Positions 15,699 to 24,282 of a stretch of DNA of 28,039 nt are shown one piece after another; within the stretch, counting starts at the first letter, position 1; each line of letters starts with the position of its first letter. The stretch spans positions 1 to 28,039 of the forward strand of contig CAAGRP010000354.1 in the NCBI GenBank assembly GCA_900772685.1, in the 5' to 3' direction. A program made the position numbers and the translations under genes. The stretch is from Lachnospiraceae bacterium. GTDB taxonomy: Bacteria; Bacillota; Clostridia; Lachnospirales; Lachnospiraceae. Under the pieces are notes generated by a model. It was given only the letters and a program-made list of their open reading frames with translations, ran no database searches and was not told the origin of the DNA.

Positions 15699-16769
15699 TC
15701 ATTCGAACATAGCCTGTGCTTCTTTTACGTTATCGGTCGTGATAGCCTGAGCTTCTGTTGAATATACGAAGGAATCGTCACATCCTGCAGGTGTCTTTCC
15801 TGCGATGAGGTCCTGTACACACTCAACAACGACCTGTCCCTGAAGTGTAGGGTTCTGGTTAACTGTCATCTTAAGGGTTCCGTCAACGATAGCCTGGCAG
15901 CCTGTCTCTGTTGCATCGATTCCTACGATCGGGAAGTTGATCTCGATGCCTGATGCTGTACATCCCTCGATAACTCCGAGTGCCATCTCATCATTGTTTG
16001 AGCATACGAAATCGAATTCTTTTCCTGTTCCCGCAAACTGTGTGAACTTATCGAGAGCCTTTGTCCTGTCCCACTCAGCTGTATCTTCGAATACCCAGTT
16101 TACCTTGTAGCCTGCTTTTTCGAGAGCATCTTTAGCACCCTGTGTACGGTCTGTAACCGACTGCTGTCCTAAGATTCCCATGAACATCATTCCGTTGAGC
16201 TCTGTCTTTCCCGAATCCTTGAAGTAATCAGCAAGCCATTCGCCCTGTGCATATCCTGCATCGTACTCAGCCATTCCTACATATATGGTCTGTTTTCCGT
16301 CAAGGCAGGCTGTATCTGTTACCATACGGTTGAAGAATACGAGCTTCATATCTCCTGCCGCATCTATAGCTTCCTGATAGGAATCGTTGCTGGCAAGTCC
16401 TACTACAACCGCATCGAAGCCGTTGTTCTTAAATGTTTCGATCTGTGCTATTTGTGTTGAGATGTCTTCCTTACACTCAACTACCTGAGCCTCTATACCT
16501 GCTGCTTTTGCTGCGTCGGTAGCTCCTAATTCAAATGTTGTCCAGTACTGGTCACGGGTAGGGAGGCAAAGTCCGAGTTTGATATCACCGCTGTCAGCCA
16601 TTGAGCTTTCCATCGAGCTTTCTTCTGAGCTTTCCATCTTGCTCTCTTCCATTGTGCTTTTGGATTCGGAAGCAGCTGATCCGGATTTGGAATTGTTTCC
16701 TCCGCCACCGCATCCTACAAGTCCCGCAACTAAACCGAGTGATAATAATGCTGCTGCAAATTTCTTCAT
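15699..16769 (-). CDS. Sugar-binding lipoprotein of the ABC importer
   Basis: 356 aa periplasmic-binding-protein type 1 (ribose/galactose-binding) lipoprotein. The lipobox LVAGLVGC gives the lipidated cysteine at residue 20. A Ser/Glu/Met-rich linker (about 26-60) is followed by the sugar-binding fold (IKLGLCLPTRDQYWTTFELG, FDAVVVGLASN, FDFVCSNNDEMALGVIEGC, FPIVGIDATETG). It captures the sugar outside the membrane and feeds the permease. It is the first gene of the operon, with AGGAGG upstream, a good promoter and a LacI-type palindrome. The ligand is not identified; aromatic residues near the N-terminus (YW, F) are usual for pyranose stacking. Confidence 0.92.
   Translation of the reverse strand: MKKFAAALLSLGLVAGLVGCGGGGNNSKSGSAASESKSTMEESKMESSEESSMESSMADSGDIKLGLCLPTRDQYWTTFELGATDAAKAAGIEAQVVECKEDISTQIAQIETFKNNGFDAVVVGLASNDSYQEAIDAAGDMKLVFFNRMVTDTACLDGKQTIYVGMAEYDAGYAQGEWLADYFKDSGKTELNGMMFMGILGQQSVTDRTQGAKDALEKAGYKVNWVFEDTAEWDRTKALDKFTQFAGTGKEFDFVCSNNDEMALGVIEGCTASGIEINFPIVGIDATETGCQAIVDGTLKMTVNQNPTLQGQVVVECVQDLIAGKTPAGCDDSFVYSTEAQAITTDNVKEAQAMFE
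16603..16662 (-). repeat. 12-base in-frame repeat in the lipoprotein linker
   Basis: About five degenerate 12-base units (type GAGCTTTCCATC on the plus strand) encode the repeating E/M-S-S linker of the lipoprotein. Such a tract can change length by slippage in 4-residue steps. Confidence 0.65.
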
Positions 16770-16808
16770 TTAAGTTCCTCCTTTTTATGATTAAATTTGT
16801 GCTGTTTT

Positions 16809-16830
16809 AACAAAAGCGTAAGCGTTTGTT
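16809..16830. promoter_or_regulatory. LacI-type operator palindrome
   Basis: A 22-base near-perfect dyad of the form AACAAA-N-GC-N-TA-N-GC-N-TTTGTT, starting 11 bases past the -10 hexamer of the importer promoter, around or just after the transcription start. Its style fits LacI/GalR-family repressors. It matches the CcpA cre consensus poorly. No LacI-family gene lies in the window, so the regulator is elsewhere. Confidence 0.65.
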
Positions 16831-16841
16831 GGTATGCTATT

Positions 16842-16870
16842 ATTATAAATGACGAAAAAAATCATTGCAA
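16842..16870 (-). promoter_or_regulatory. Promoter of the sugar ABC importer operon
   Basis: Minus-strand TTGCAA (16870-16865), a 17-base spacer and TATAAT (16847-16842), a near-consensus housekeeping promoter 72 bases before the lipoprotein start and immediately upstream of the LacI-type palindrome. Confidence 0.75.
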
Positions 16871-16985
16871 GGAAAATATAAATATTGTATAAACTGGATA
16901 AGGAAAAAGAATGAATTTATATATAATTACTGAATAATTTGTGGTATACAGATGGAAAACAACAAGAAATCAAAAAAAGCAAGAA

Positions 16986-17669
16986 TCAAAAAACAATTTT
17001 AGACAATATGTGCAAAATCACCAAATGAAGGGGGTAAATCACATAAAACAGGTATTTTAAGGCGGTTTTTTTAGGCCCGGACTGTCTGCTGTAGAGCAAT
17101 AAAACTATAGTGGCAAGATATGCACCGGGTGTACCGTAGGAGACGGCAACTATAGAACAGGAGATCAAAGGTGCGGTATACTTAGGGTACCAGTGAAAAA
17201 TGTAAAAAACAGCGATCATTGCGACTGCACAGAAGTCATAATCAAGATGCAGAAGCCATGCCGCAGCCATAAAGCAGGCAGTCAGAAGGAGCATGATATA
17301 AGGCTTTGATTTTACATAACAGGTATCTATAAGACAGAGAAGAATGATACCTAAAAGAAGTGAAAAGAAGACATTCTGATCCCCGGGAAAAAACAATACG
17401 CCGTGTTTTGCAAGATCATAGCAGGGCTCGGAGATGATTGCAAAGAGCAGAAGCCTTTTGCAATATGAAGAGCGGCTTTTTGTATAAAAAAAGGCTTCAC
17501 AGGCAAGAAAAGCGAAAACAGGCATAGCAATCCTTCCGACAGTCATCCTTAAGAAAAAGGCCGCAGGAGCTGCAGGAAAAAGAACAAGGCATATATGGTC
17601 TGTGATCATGGAAATAAGCGCTATGAGCTTCAGCTGAAAGCCGTTTAATACATTTGATATGTTTTTCAT
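16986..17669 (-). CDS. TraX-family membrane protein
   Basis: 227 aa, about eight hydrophobic segments. It carries the TraX-like features LKLIALISMITDHICLV, RMTVGRIAMPVFAFLACEAF, RLLLFAIISEPCYDLA and a QNVFFSLLLG segment, with a final YPLHLVILH. The named family member acetylates F-pilin, but chromosomal firmicute homologues are usually of unknown function and resemble membrane acyltransferases. It lies between the importer operon (216 bases away, which has its own promoter) and the divergent Tad pilus operon. Proximity to the pilus genes makes pilin or surface acylation an idea only. The family call is good, the function open. Confidence 0.8.
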   Translation of the reverse strand: MKNISNVLNGFQLKLIALISMITDHICLVLFPAAPAAFFLRMTVGRIAMPVFAFLACEAFFYTKSRSSYCKRLLLFAIISEPCYDLAKHGVLFFPGDQNVFFSLLLGIILLCLIDTCYVKSKPYIMLLLTACFMAAAWLLHLDYDFCAVAMIAVFYIFHWYPKYTAPLISCSIVAVSYGTPGAYLATIVLLLYSRQSGPKKTALKYLFYVIYPLHLVILHILSKIVF

Positions 17670-17735
17670 AAATCCTGATTATTTGTTTCAAACTTAACCT
17701 CACGAAATTTATTAGATGATAACACAAAAAAGGAC

Positions 17736-17763
17736 TTTACAAAATAAAAAAAACTGATATAAT
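17736..17763 (+). promoter_or_regulatory. Extended -10 promoter of the Tad pilus operon
   Basis: TTTACA (17736-17741), a 16-base A-rich spacer and TATAAT (17758-17763) preceded by TGA, giving an extended TGnTATAAT -10. It leaves a 5' leader of about 90 bases before the first tad gene. The rest of the gap 17670-17862 is AT-rich without a gene. Confidence 0.75.
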
Positions 17764-17862
17764 TCAATATAAATCTAATAACAACTCATTGGAAATCTAT
17801 TTTATTTCTTTATGCTTTGTTCAAAGCAGATAATCAATGACCGACAAACAAAAAAGGAAGAT

Positions 17863-18372
17863 ATGACAACGCAGGAAATATGTGTATTGATCATTTCAGG
17901 CGTGGCGGCGGCAAGCGATGTAAAGACGCAAAGGATACCTAATATCCTGCCTGCCGCAGGAATGCTTGCAGGGATCATCTATAGCGCAGCAGGAGGTATG
18001 GAAACGCTTATCGATGGCATTTGGGGAGGAGCCATACCACTTATGCTGTTAGCGGTTTTTTTCATTTTCAGGATGATTGGCGCAGGAGATATAAAGCTCC
18101 TTATGACACTTGGGATATGGCTTGGAGGAAGGAAGAGCCTTAAGCTGCTTTTGTATACATTTATAACAGCGGCAGTATTTGCGTTGATAAGGATAATGGC
18201 GTCCGGAGGGCTTGCAGGCAGGATGAAATATCTGAAGGCTTATATCAGGAGCTTTTTATGCGGCGGCATGCGTGGGGATTATATAAAAAACAGTAAAAAA
18301 GAAGCATTGATATGTCTTGCGGTACCCGTATTTATTGCCGTATTGATAGGAATTTTAGGAGACTTGCTATGA
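17863..18372 (+). CDS. tadV: Prepilin peptidase (A24 family), first copy
   Basis: 169 aa integral membrane aspartic protease that cleaves and may methylate prepilin N-termini. The two catalytic aspartates are in ASDVKTQRIPN (near residue 20) and GAGDIKLL (near residue 76). Several membrane helices make up the rest. The ATG at 17863 (AAGGAAG upstream) is preferred over an in-frame start at 17812 because the family N-terminus begins at MTTQEI. It is the first gene of the Tad operon and overlaps the TadZ gene by 4 bases (ATGA). A second, divergent A24 protein is encoded at 25026-25439. Confidence 0.87.
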   Translation: MTTQEICVLIISGVAAASDVKTQRIPNILPAAGMLAGIIYSAAGGMETLIDGIWGGAIPLMLLAVFFIFRMIGAGDIKLLMTLGIWLGGRKSLKLLLYTFITAAVFALIRIMASGGLAGRMKYLKAYIRSFLCGGMRGDYIKNSKKEALICLAVPVFIAVLIGILGDLL

Positions 18373-19376
18373 AAGAGATACTGGCCGTCTGCGACAGGGA
18401 TGAGGGATATGCTCAAAATCTGATGAGGTATATTTCCGAAACTCACAAATATATATTTAGAAGTATGGCATTTTCTGAAGAAAAAAGTCTGTGTGACTAT
18501 GCCTCGGAAAATAAAATCGATGTAATGCTGATATCTGAAAACATGCTGAATGAGGAAACGAAAAAGATAAGGGCTGATAAAAGGATAATAATAAGAGAAA
18601 GCAGGGAATATAAGACTCTAAGGGATGCCGGTGTGTATAAGTATCAGGCAGCCGATAAACTGCTTGGGGAGGCGATGAGCCTTTACGATGTCGAAAACAG
18701 TTATTTTAAAGAGAAGGCCGGAAACAGAGACGGCAAAAGCATGATCGGAGTATTCAGTCCGGTGGGCGGAGCACGAAAGACAACATTTGCACTTACTCTG
18801 GGACAGCTGCTTTCAAAAAATAATGCAGTCCTGTACATAAACCTTGAGGGCTTTTCCGGACTCTCGCATATGCTGGGGGTGGATTTTAAAAGCGGTCTGA
18901 GTGATCTTTTGTATTATGCAAAGCTGAAGAACAACAGCCTTCCGGTGATACTGCAGGGGATGACTGTCTCTATACAGAATATGGATATACTTCCGCCGGC
19001 TGCATTTCCCGAGGATATAAAGGATACACCGATGAATGTATGGATCGATATCCTTGACAGGATAGCAGGCGAAACAAAATACGAGCATATAATATTGGAT
19101 ATCGGAAGCGAGGTCGCTGATATATCGGCAATACTAAAATACTGCAGCAGGGTATATGTCCCCATAAGAAGGGATGAGCCGTCAAAGTCAAAGATAAAGG
19201 AGTTTACGGATTATTTAAGAACAGAGGGCGTGGAAGAGAAAAAAGTAAGGGAGCTGATACTGCCTTTCAATACGGTTAGCGCACCGGGCAGGGGATATTA
19301 TGAAAACCTTATCTGGAGCGAGCTTGGTGATTATACGAGAAAGCTGATAAAAGAGGAAATGAAATGTGGCTTATAA
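18369..19376 (+). CDS. tadZ: TadZ/CpaE-like ATPase (pilus localisation), deviant Walker A
   Basis: 335 aa, with an N-terminal receiver-like domain (about 1-110) and a C-terminal MinD/ParA-like domain. The P-loop reads FSPVGGARKTTFALTLGQLL, so the usual Gly before Lys (GGxGKT) is Arg while the Lys is kept. Downstream are YINLEGFSG and YEHIILDIGSE (Walker B-like). Gram-positive TadZ proteins often have such altered loops and may bind but poorly hydrolyse ATP. The ATG at 18369 overlaps the previous stop and has AGGAG, so it is chosen over an in-frame start at 18312. The protein likely places the pilus machine at the membrane. Confidence 0.82.
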   Translation: MKEILAVCDRDEGYAQNLMRYISETHKYIFRSMAFSEEKSLCDYASENKIDVMLISENMLNEETKKIRADKRIIIRESREYKTLRDAGVYKYQAADKLLGEAMSLYDVENSYFKEKAGNRDGKSMIGVFSPVGGARKTTFALTLGQLLSKNNAVLYINLEGFSGLSHMLGVDFKSGLSDLLYYAKLKNNSLPVILQGMTVSIQNMDILPPAAFPEDIKDTPMNVWIDILDRIAGETKYEHIILDIGSEVADISAILKYCSRVYVPIRRDEPSKSKIKEFTDYLRTEGVEEKKVRELILPFNTVSAPGRGYYENLIWSELGDYTRKLIKEEMKCGL

Positions 19377-20592
19377 AACAGAGATATTTGAAGAACTCAG
19401 ACAGCTGCTTATAGATGAGGTAGACGGAAGCGAGGCGGAGGATGCATTTATCATGGAAGTGATAGATGAGCTCCTTACTGAAAAGGGTAAGGAATATGCC
19501 CTGAACCTGAAGACAAAAGAAGAACTGAGGAAGGATCTTTTTTACTCTATTAGGAAGCTGGATATAATCCAGGAGCTTATAGATGACCCGGATGTAAATG
19601 AGATAATGATAAACGGCTATGAGAATATCTTTTTTGAGAAGCATGGAAAAATACGCAGATTCGGAAAGAAATTCGGAAAAAAGGAAAGACTTGATGATAT
19701 TGTCCAGCAGATAGCAGGCGAATGCAACAGAGCGGTAAGCGAGCAGTCTCCGATAGCCGATGCCAGACTTGTGAACGGGGACAGGGTAAATATAGTGCTG
19801 CCTCCGGTAGCTGTTGACGGACCGGCCGTTACTATAAGGAGATTTCCGGACGAGCCTATTACCATGGATGATCTTATAGAAAGAGACAGCATAACAGACC
19901 TGGCGGCGGATGAGCTGAAGGAGCTGACGGCTGCGGGCTATACGATACTTGTAAGCGGCGGAACCTCTACCGGAAAAACAACCTTTTTAAACGCTCTGTC
20001 CCAATATATTCCGAAGGAGGAAAGAATAGTCACCATAGAGGACAATGTAGAGCTGCGGCTTATGGAGCATGAAAATCTTGTAAGGCTTGAGGCAAAAAAA
20101 GCGGTGTCCAAGGAGGCTGGAGAGATAACGATAAGAGACCTTATAAAGACCGCCTTAAGGATGAGACCGACAAGGATAATCATAGGCGAGGTAAGAGGTG
20201 AAGAAACGGCTGATTTTCTCACCTGCCTTAATACAGGACATGAGGGAAGTCTCGGGAGTGTCCATGCCAACAGCCCGGAGGATGTGATCTTAAGGCTTGA
20301 GTCCATGGTAAGGATGGCTAACGATATTCCGATACCGGTCATAAGGAGCCAGATCGCCGCAGGGATAGAGATAATAGTACAGCTCTACAGAGATATAAAG
20401 GGAATAAGAAGAGTGGAAAAGATATCAGAGGTCACAGGAACAGACGGGGATATGGTAAAGATGCATATGTTGTATGAAAGGGATATCAGGGAAAGGCTTG
20501 TAAAGAAGGATGAGCTTCAAAAGACCGCAAAAAGGGATAAATACAGAAAATATCTCGAAGAAAGAACGAAAACTAAAAAAGATATATTATGA
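19366..20592 (+). CDS. tadA: TadA/CpaF pilus assembly ATPase
   Basis: 408 aa secretion-type hexameric ATPase that drives Flp pilus assembly. Walker A GGTSTGKTT (about 198-206), the Asp box VTIEDNVEL, Walker B RIIIGEVRG and the His box LNTGHEGSLGSVHANS are all intact. The N-terminal segment DPDVNEIMINGYENIF is typical for CpaF. It starts with GTG, overlapping the end of tadZ by 11 bases, with an AGAGGA ribosome site. Its 3' end overlaps tadB by 83 bases. Confidence 0.95.
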   Translation: MAYKTEIFEELRQLLIDEVDGSEAEDAFIMEVIDELLTEKGKEYALNLKTKEELRKDLFYSIRKLDIIQELIDDPDVNEIMINGYENIFFEKHGKIRRFGKKFGKKERLDDIVQQIAGECNRAVSEQSPIADARLVNGDRVNIVLPPVAVDGPAVTIRRFPDEPITMDDLIERDSITDLAADELKELTAAGYTILVSGGTSTGKTTFLNALSQYIPKEERIVTIEDNVELRLMEHENLVRLEAKKAVSKEAGEITIRDLIKTALRMRPTRIIIGEVRGEETADFLTCLNTGHEGSLGSVHANSPEDVILRLESMVRMANDIPIPVIRSQIAAGIEIIVQLYRDIKGIRRVEKISEVTGTDGDMVKMHMLYERDIRERLVKKDELQKTAKRDKYRKYLEERTKTKKDIL

Positions 20593-21319
20593 CAAATACA
20601 GGTTTTCGACCGCAGAAACCGTTAAATATTCTTTTATAGGAACGCTCTTTGGAATTTTGGTATGCTGGCTTTGCTATCATTCGGTTTATTCATTGCCTCT
20701 GGCTGCGGTTATTTTGTTTTTTTATCTGAAGAATAAAAAGCGGGAGCTTATAGAAAAACGGAAAAAGATATTAAGAGATCATTTTGCGGATATGCTTGAG
20801 GCACTTAATACGGCCCTGTCGGCCGGATATTCGGTAGAAAACGGAATAAGGGTCGTGCTTTCGGATATGATAGGGCTGTACGGCGAAAATGATGTAATAA
20901 CAAACGAACTCAGGATAATAAGTGCCGGGCTATCCTATAAAAAAACCGTTGAGGAATTGTTTGCGGAGCTGGCTGAAAGGTCTGATATCGATGATATAAA
21001 GCTGTTTTCGGAAATGCTTATAATTTCAAAAAGAAAGGGCGGCACTATAGGAAAGCTCTTAAATGATACAAAGAATATCATACGTGAAAAAAACGACACG
21101 TTAAGGGAAAAAGACAAGGTGCTTTCTTCAAAGCTGTATGAGCTTAAGATCATGAGTGCGATGCCGGCAGCTGTCATTTTGTATTTAAGGCTGACCTTTG
21201 ACGGCTTTATCGAACAGTTATATAAAAATGCGGCAGGAGCAGTCGTGATGAGCATATGTCTTCTGATATATATAGGAGCTTATATGCTCGGAAAAAGGAT
21301 AATAAATATAGATATATGA
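20510..21319 (+). CDS. tadB: TadB pilus assembly membrane protein
   Basis: 269 aa platform protein of the type II secretion F family. Membrane helices lie near residues 40-75 and in the C-terminal part (about 215-265), flanking a cytoplasmic helical domain with DMLEALNTALSAGYSVENGI, the family signature. It partners with TadC. It begins at ATG 20510 inside tadA (83-base overlap); no closer in-frame start codon precedes the conserved region and the ribosome site is weak, so translation is probably coupled to tadA. Confidence 0.85.
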   Translation: MSFKRPQKGINTENISKKERKLKKIYYDKYRFSTAETVKYSFIGTLFGILVCWLCYHSVYSLPLAAVILFFYLKNKKRELIEKRKKILRDHFADMLEALNTALSAGYSVENGIRVVLSDMIGLYGENDVITNELRIISAGLSYKKTVEELFAELAERSDIDDIKLFSEMLIISKRKGGTIGKLLNDTKNIIREKNDTLREKDKVLSSKLYELKIMSAMPAAVILYLRLTFDGFIEQLYKNAAGAVVMSICLLIYIGAYMLGKRIINIDI

Positions 21320-21328
21320 GGAAAGGCA

Positions 21329-22582
21329 ATGAAGATATGCGGAGCGATACTTATTATCATCATCGTACTTGAAGCAGCAGGGCTGTGGAAAAAGAAAGTA
21401 TTCATGTTGCTTCTTTTTTCTTCGGCAGCGGTATTTACGGTAGCGGTATTGTATGAAGCGGCGAATCCGCCAAAAGAAATACAATGGATAGAAAAGAATA
21501 AAGCAGGGACAGGAGATAAAAGCCGGAAGGTAACAGCGAGTACGGGTGATAAGAAAACAGAGCTGGAGCTGACGATACCGGAGCAGGCATACAGCTATCC
21601 CGAAAAAGAAAGGATCCTTGATGCGGAGGTTGAATATCTTGATAAAACGCTGCTTGGCCAGAATGTTGAGCCTGATGATATATGCCATGATATGGAGCTG
21701 CCTTCTCATGGACAAAATGAAAAAGTGCAGATCGAATGGTACAGCTCGGATCCTGAGATCATGGGGAGCAACGGAGAGATAAAGGACGGTGCTGATAAAA
21801 ACGGGCAGGATGTTACTATCACAGGGATACTTAGACTTGATGATACCGAGAGAAGGTATGAACAGAAGCTTACGGTATTTCAAAGGGCGGCGACAGGAAA
21901 CCGGAAAAAGGATCTGGAGGATGCGGTCAGGATAGAAAACAAGGAAAATGAAAGTGAGCGTTATCTGCTTCCGAAGAAGATTGGGGATTCGGATATTAAA
22001 TGGTATGAATCAGGTGAAAACAAGGCTCCGTATATAGCTGTGCTGATATTGATACTTGGGATCTTTTATATATGGGCAGGAAAAAGGAAGGAGGAAGAGA
22101 AGAATAAAAAACGGACAGATGATCTTAAAAAAGAATATCCGGAGCTCATCGGCAGGATTATACTTCTGCTCTATTCGGGAGCTACGATGAGAAATGCATT
22201 GTTCTACATCGGAGACTCATACAGGAAAAGTATGACAGGTATGAAGGACAGGAAGAAAAACGAGGCATTTGAGGAGGTCGTTATCACCTGCAGGCAGATG
22301 CAGTCGGGAGTAACCGAATTGAAAGCCTACGGGAACATGGCGGACAGATGTGCACTGCCATGTTACAGAACACTAAGCATAATGCTCATGCAGAATCAAA
22401 AGAGAGGAAGCAAGGGTATGATAGCTTCATTGGAGCAGGAGGTTATAAATGAGTTTGCGGAAAAAAAGAGAAAAGTAAAAAGTGAAGGTGAGATCGCATC
22501 AATGAAGCTGCTTCTGCCGTTAGGTCTTATGCTGATGATTGTTTTTGCATTGATGATGATCCCGGCATTTTTTTCGATATAA
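21329..22582 (+). CDS. tadC: TadC-like membrane protein with inserted Ig-like segment
   Basis: 417 aa. Two hydrophobic segments at the N-terminus (about 3-18 and 23-42) are followed by a soluble region (about 45-215), a membrane helix (about 222-240), a T2SS-F-like domain (PELIGRIILLLYSGATMRNAL; FEEVVITCRQMQSG) and a final helix. The soluble region contains LPSHGQ, VQIEWYSSDPEIMGSNGEI and VTITGILRLDD, which match the atrophied bacterial Ig-like repeat pattern. Ordinary TadC has no such domain (about 300 aa). It follows tadB by 9 bases. The insertion would lie outside the membrane, perhaps contacting pilin or cell wall. Confidence 0.8.
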   Translation: MKICGAILIIIIVLEAAGLWKKKVFMLLLFSSAAVFTVAVLYEAANPPKEIQWIEKNKAGTGDKSRKVTASTGDKKTELELTIPEQAYSYPEKERILDAEVEYLDKTLLGQNVEPDDICHDMELPSHGQNEKVQIEWYSSDPEIMGSNGEIKDGADKNGQDVTITGILRLDDTERRYEQKLTVFQRAATGNRKKDLEDAVRIENKENESERYLLPKKIGDSDIKWYESGENKAPYIAVLILILGIFYIWAGKRKEEEKNKKRTDDLKKEYPELIGRIILLLYSGATMRNALFYIGDSYRKSMTGMKDRKKNEAFEEVVITCRQMQSGVTELKAYGNMADRCALPCYRTLSIMLMQNQKRGSKGMIASLEQEVINEFAEKKRKVKSEGEIASMKLLLPLGLMLMIVFALMMIPAFFSI

Positions 22583-22598
22583 AGGATAAGGAGGTCTT

Positions 22599-22766
22599 AT
22601 GGGAGAGATAAAGAGATTTATTAAGGAAGAAGACGCGGTCAGCACGGTTGAGATAGTACTCATAGTCATCGTTCTGATTGCACTGGTGGTTATCTTTAAA
22701 AGCCAGATAGTTTCTGTAGTAGAAAATATAATGAAAAAGGTGACAACACAAAGCAATGCGGTTTAG
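22599..22766 (+). CDS. flp: Flp-type pilin, 55 residues
   Basis: Small major-pilin candidate: a charged leader (MGEIKRFIKEEDA) followed by VSTVEIVLIVIVLIALVVIF and a short polar tail ending QSNAV. Cleavage after Ala13 would place Glu18 at position +5 of the mature pilin, as required for class III/Flp assembly. It has a GGAGG ribosome site 5 bases before the ATG, lies 16 bases after tadC and overlaps the next gene by 11 bases. The classic Gly at the cleavage site and the Glu-Tyr pair of Gram-negative Flp are replaced by Ala and Glu-Ile. Assembled by TadA/B/C. Confidence 0.85.
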   Translation: MGEIKRFIKEEDAVSTVEIVLIVIVLIALVVIFKSQIVSVVENIMKKVTTQSNAV

Positions 22767-24252
22767 AGGTGTTCGAAAGGGAAGCATAAGCATATACATG
22801 ACCCTGATGCTCTGCGTTATATTGCTTCTGATATTTGCGTGCATTGACTCCGCAAGGCTTTACTGCGGCCGGGCGGCGATCTCGTGTGCGGTTGATGAGA
22901 GCATGTTTTCGGAGCTTTCATATTTTGACAAAACGCTTTATGAAAAATACGGACTGATGTTCATTGACGGCGGCTTCGGAGAAAAAGAGCTTAAAATGGG
23001 AAGGATAATGCATGAGGCAAACGATGAGATCGAGAAAGTGCTGTATCCGGGCGGACATTTTGTGAAAAATCCCGGGAGTCTCTACCGCATAGAGATAGAG
23101 TCTTCGAGCATAACAGGCTATCAGCTAGCGACAGACAACGGTTATGCACCGCTAAAGGAAGAAATATGCGAGCTTATGAAGCTAAGATCCGGAGCGGATA
23201 TCATGGAATCCGCCGGAAAGCTCCTGTCATCGTCAGGCGCCGCAAGGATGTTTTCGTTTAAAGATGACAATGAGATAAAGGCTCTTTTGAACGATTACGG
23301 GAACCTGAAGACTGCGAGCGACAACGGGACAGGTGAAGGAGAATATCCTAAGGCTTGGGCAGAGGAGGCTGCAGAAAATGCAGAAACCTCGGATGCAGAT
23401 ATAAAAGAGGATGTAAAGGATCCGGTGGATAATATGCGGGCGGTCCTTGACATGGGTATATATTCTTTTGCGATACCGGCAGAAAAAGGGATATCGACTG
23501 CAGGAATCGATAAGAGCAGTCTTGTGAGCAGCAGGAAAAGGTCATCCGGAATGGGACTGATGCCGGATGAGTGTGACAATCCTTTAAAAAAGCATTATAT
23601 GGTACAGTACGCGGTGGATTTTTTTCTGGATTATCTGACAAGCAAAAGCCCTGAGGGCCTTATGTATCAGACTGAATACATCATAGAGGGAAAGGATACG
23701 GACAGTAAAAATCTGAGAGCATGCATCGACAGGCTGCTGCTGATGAGGATGGGGTTTAATTATCTTCATATAATATCATCGCCCCAAAAACAGGCAGAAG
23801 CAGCAAAGCTGGCATTTATCCTGTGTTCTGTATTTCTTTCAACGGAGAAAACAGAAACGGTATCGCAGCTTATAATGCTTTTGTGGACCTATGCGGAGAG
23901 CTATATGGATATTAAGACTCTGCTTGGCGGAGGAAAGGAACCGCTTTTTAAGGATGATGAAAGCTGGCAGGTATCTTTAGATATGCTTTCGGCATTCAGA
24001 GGTGAAACAGAGTCGGATAAGGGAAAGGAAGGTCTTGGGTATTCCGATTATCTTAAGATATTGCTGTTCATGACGGCAGAGGACGATATGACAGGAAGAA
24101 TAGCGGATCTTATAGAGTATAACAAAAGAAATAAGGACAAAACTCCTGGCTTTTGCCTTGATAACTGTCTGTATCTTATAGAAATCGGATATGAGATGCG
24201 TATAGGCGGGCATAAGGCAGAGATAGACAGAAGCTATGGATACAGGATGTAG
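22756..24252 (+). CDS. Tad-locus DUF5702-like pseudopilin/TadG-type protein
   Basis: 498 aa, with an N-terminal prepilin-like start (VRKGSISIYMTLMLCVILLL) followed by a helix-rich extracellular region without recognised catalytic motifs. The arrangement and the motif SARLYCGRAAISCAVDESMFSEL, then SYFDKTLYEKYGLMFI, match the DUF5702 proteins seen in firmicute Tad loci. After the processing Gly9, Tyr14 stands where pilins have Glu +5, so it may be anchored but not incorporated like a pilin. It overlaps the flp stop by 11 bases. The role is probably pilus base, tip or tether; this is inferred from context. Confidence 0.75.
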   Translation: MRFRGVRKGSISIYMTLMLCVILLLIFACIDSARLYCGRAAISCAVDESMFSELSYFDKTLYEKYGLMFIDGGFGEKELKMGRIMHEANDEIEKVLYPGGHFVKNPGSLYRIEIESSSITGYQLATDNGYAPLKEEICELMKLRSGADIMESAGKLLSSSGAARMFSFKDDNEIKALLNDYGNLKTASDNGTGEGEYPKAWAEEAAENAETSDADIKEDVKDPVDNMRAVLDMGIYSFAIPAEKGISTAGIDKSSLVSSRKRSSGMGLMPDECDNPLKKHYMVQYAVDFFLDYLTSKSPEGLMYQTEYIIEGKDTDSKNLRACIDRLLLMRMGFNYLHIISSPQKQAEAAKLAFILCSVFLSTEKTETVSQLIMLLWTYAESYMDIKTLLGGGKEPLFKDDESWQVSLDMLSAFRGETESDKGKEGLGYSDYLKILLFMTAEDDMTGRIADLIEYNKRNKDKTPGFCLDNCLYLIEIGYEMRIGGHKAEIDRSYGYRM

Positions 24253-24282
24253 GGGGATGCCTTTTTCGGAGGATACATTTCT

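Noticed and set aside
16603..16662. CRISPR-like short repeats
   Set aside because: Units are contiguous, 12 bases and in frame with the lipoprotein linker; there are no spacers.
16809..16830. CcpA catabolite-response element
   Set aside because: The dyad matches the cre consensus poorly at both ends; a generic LacI/GalR-type operator is a better description.
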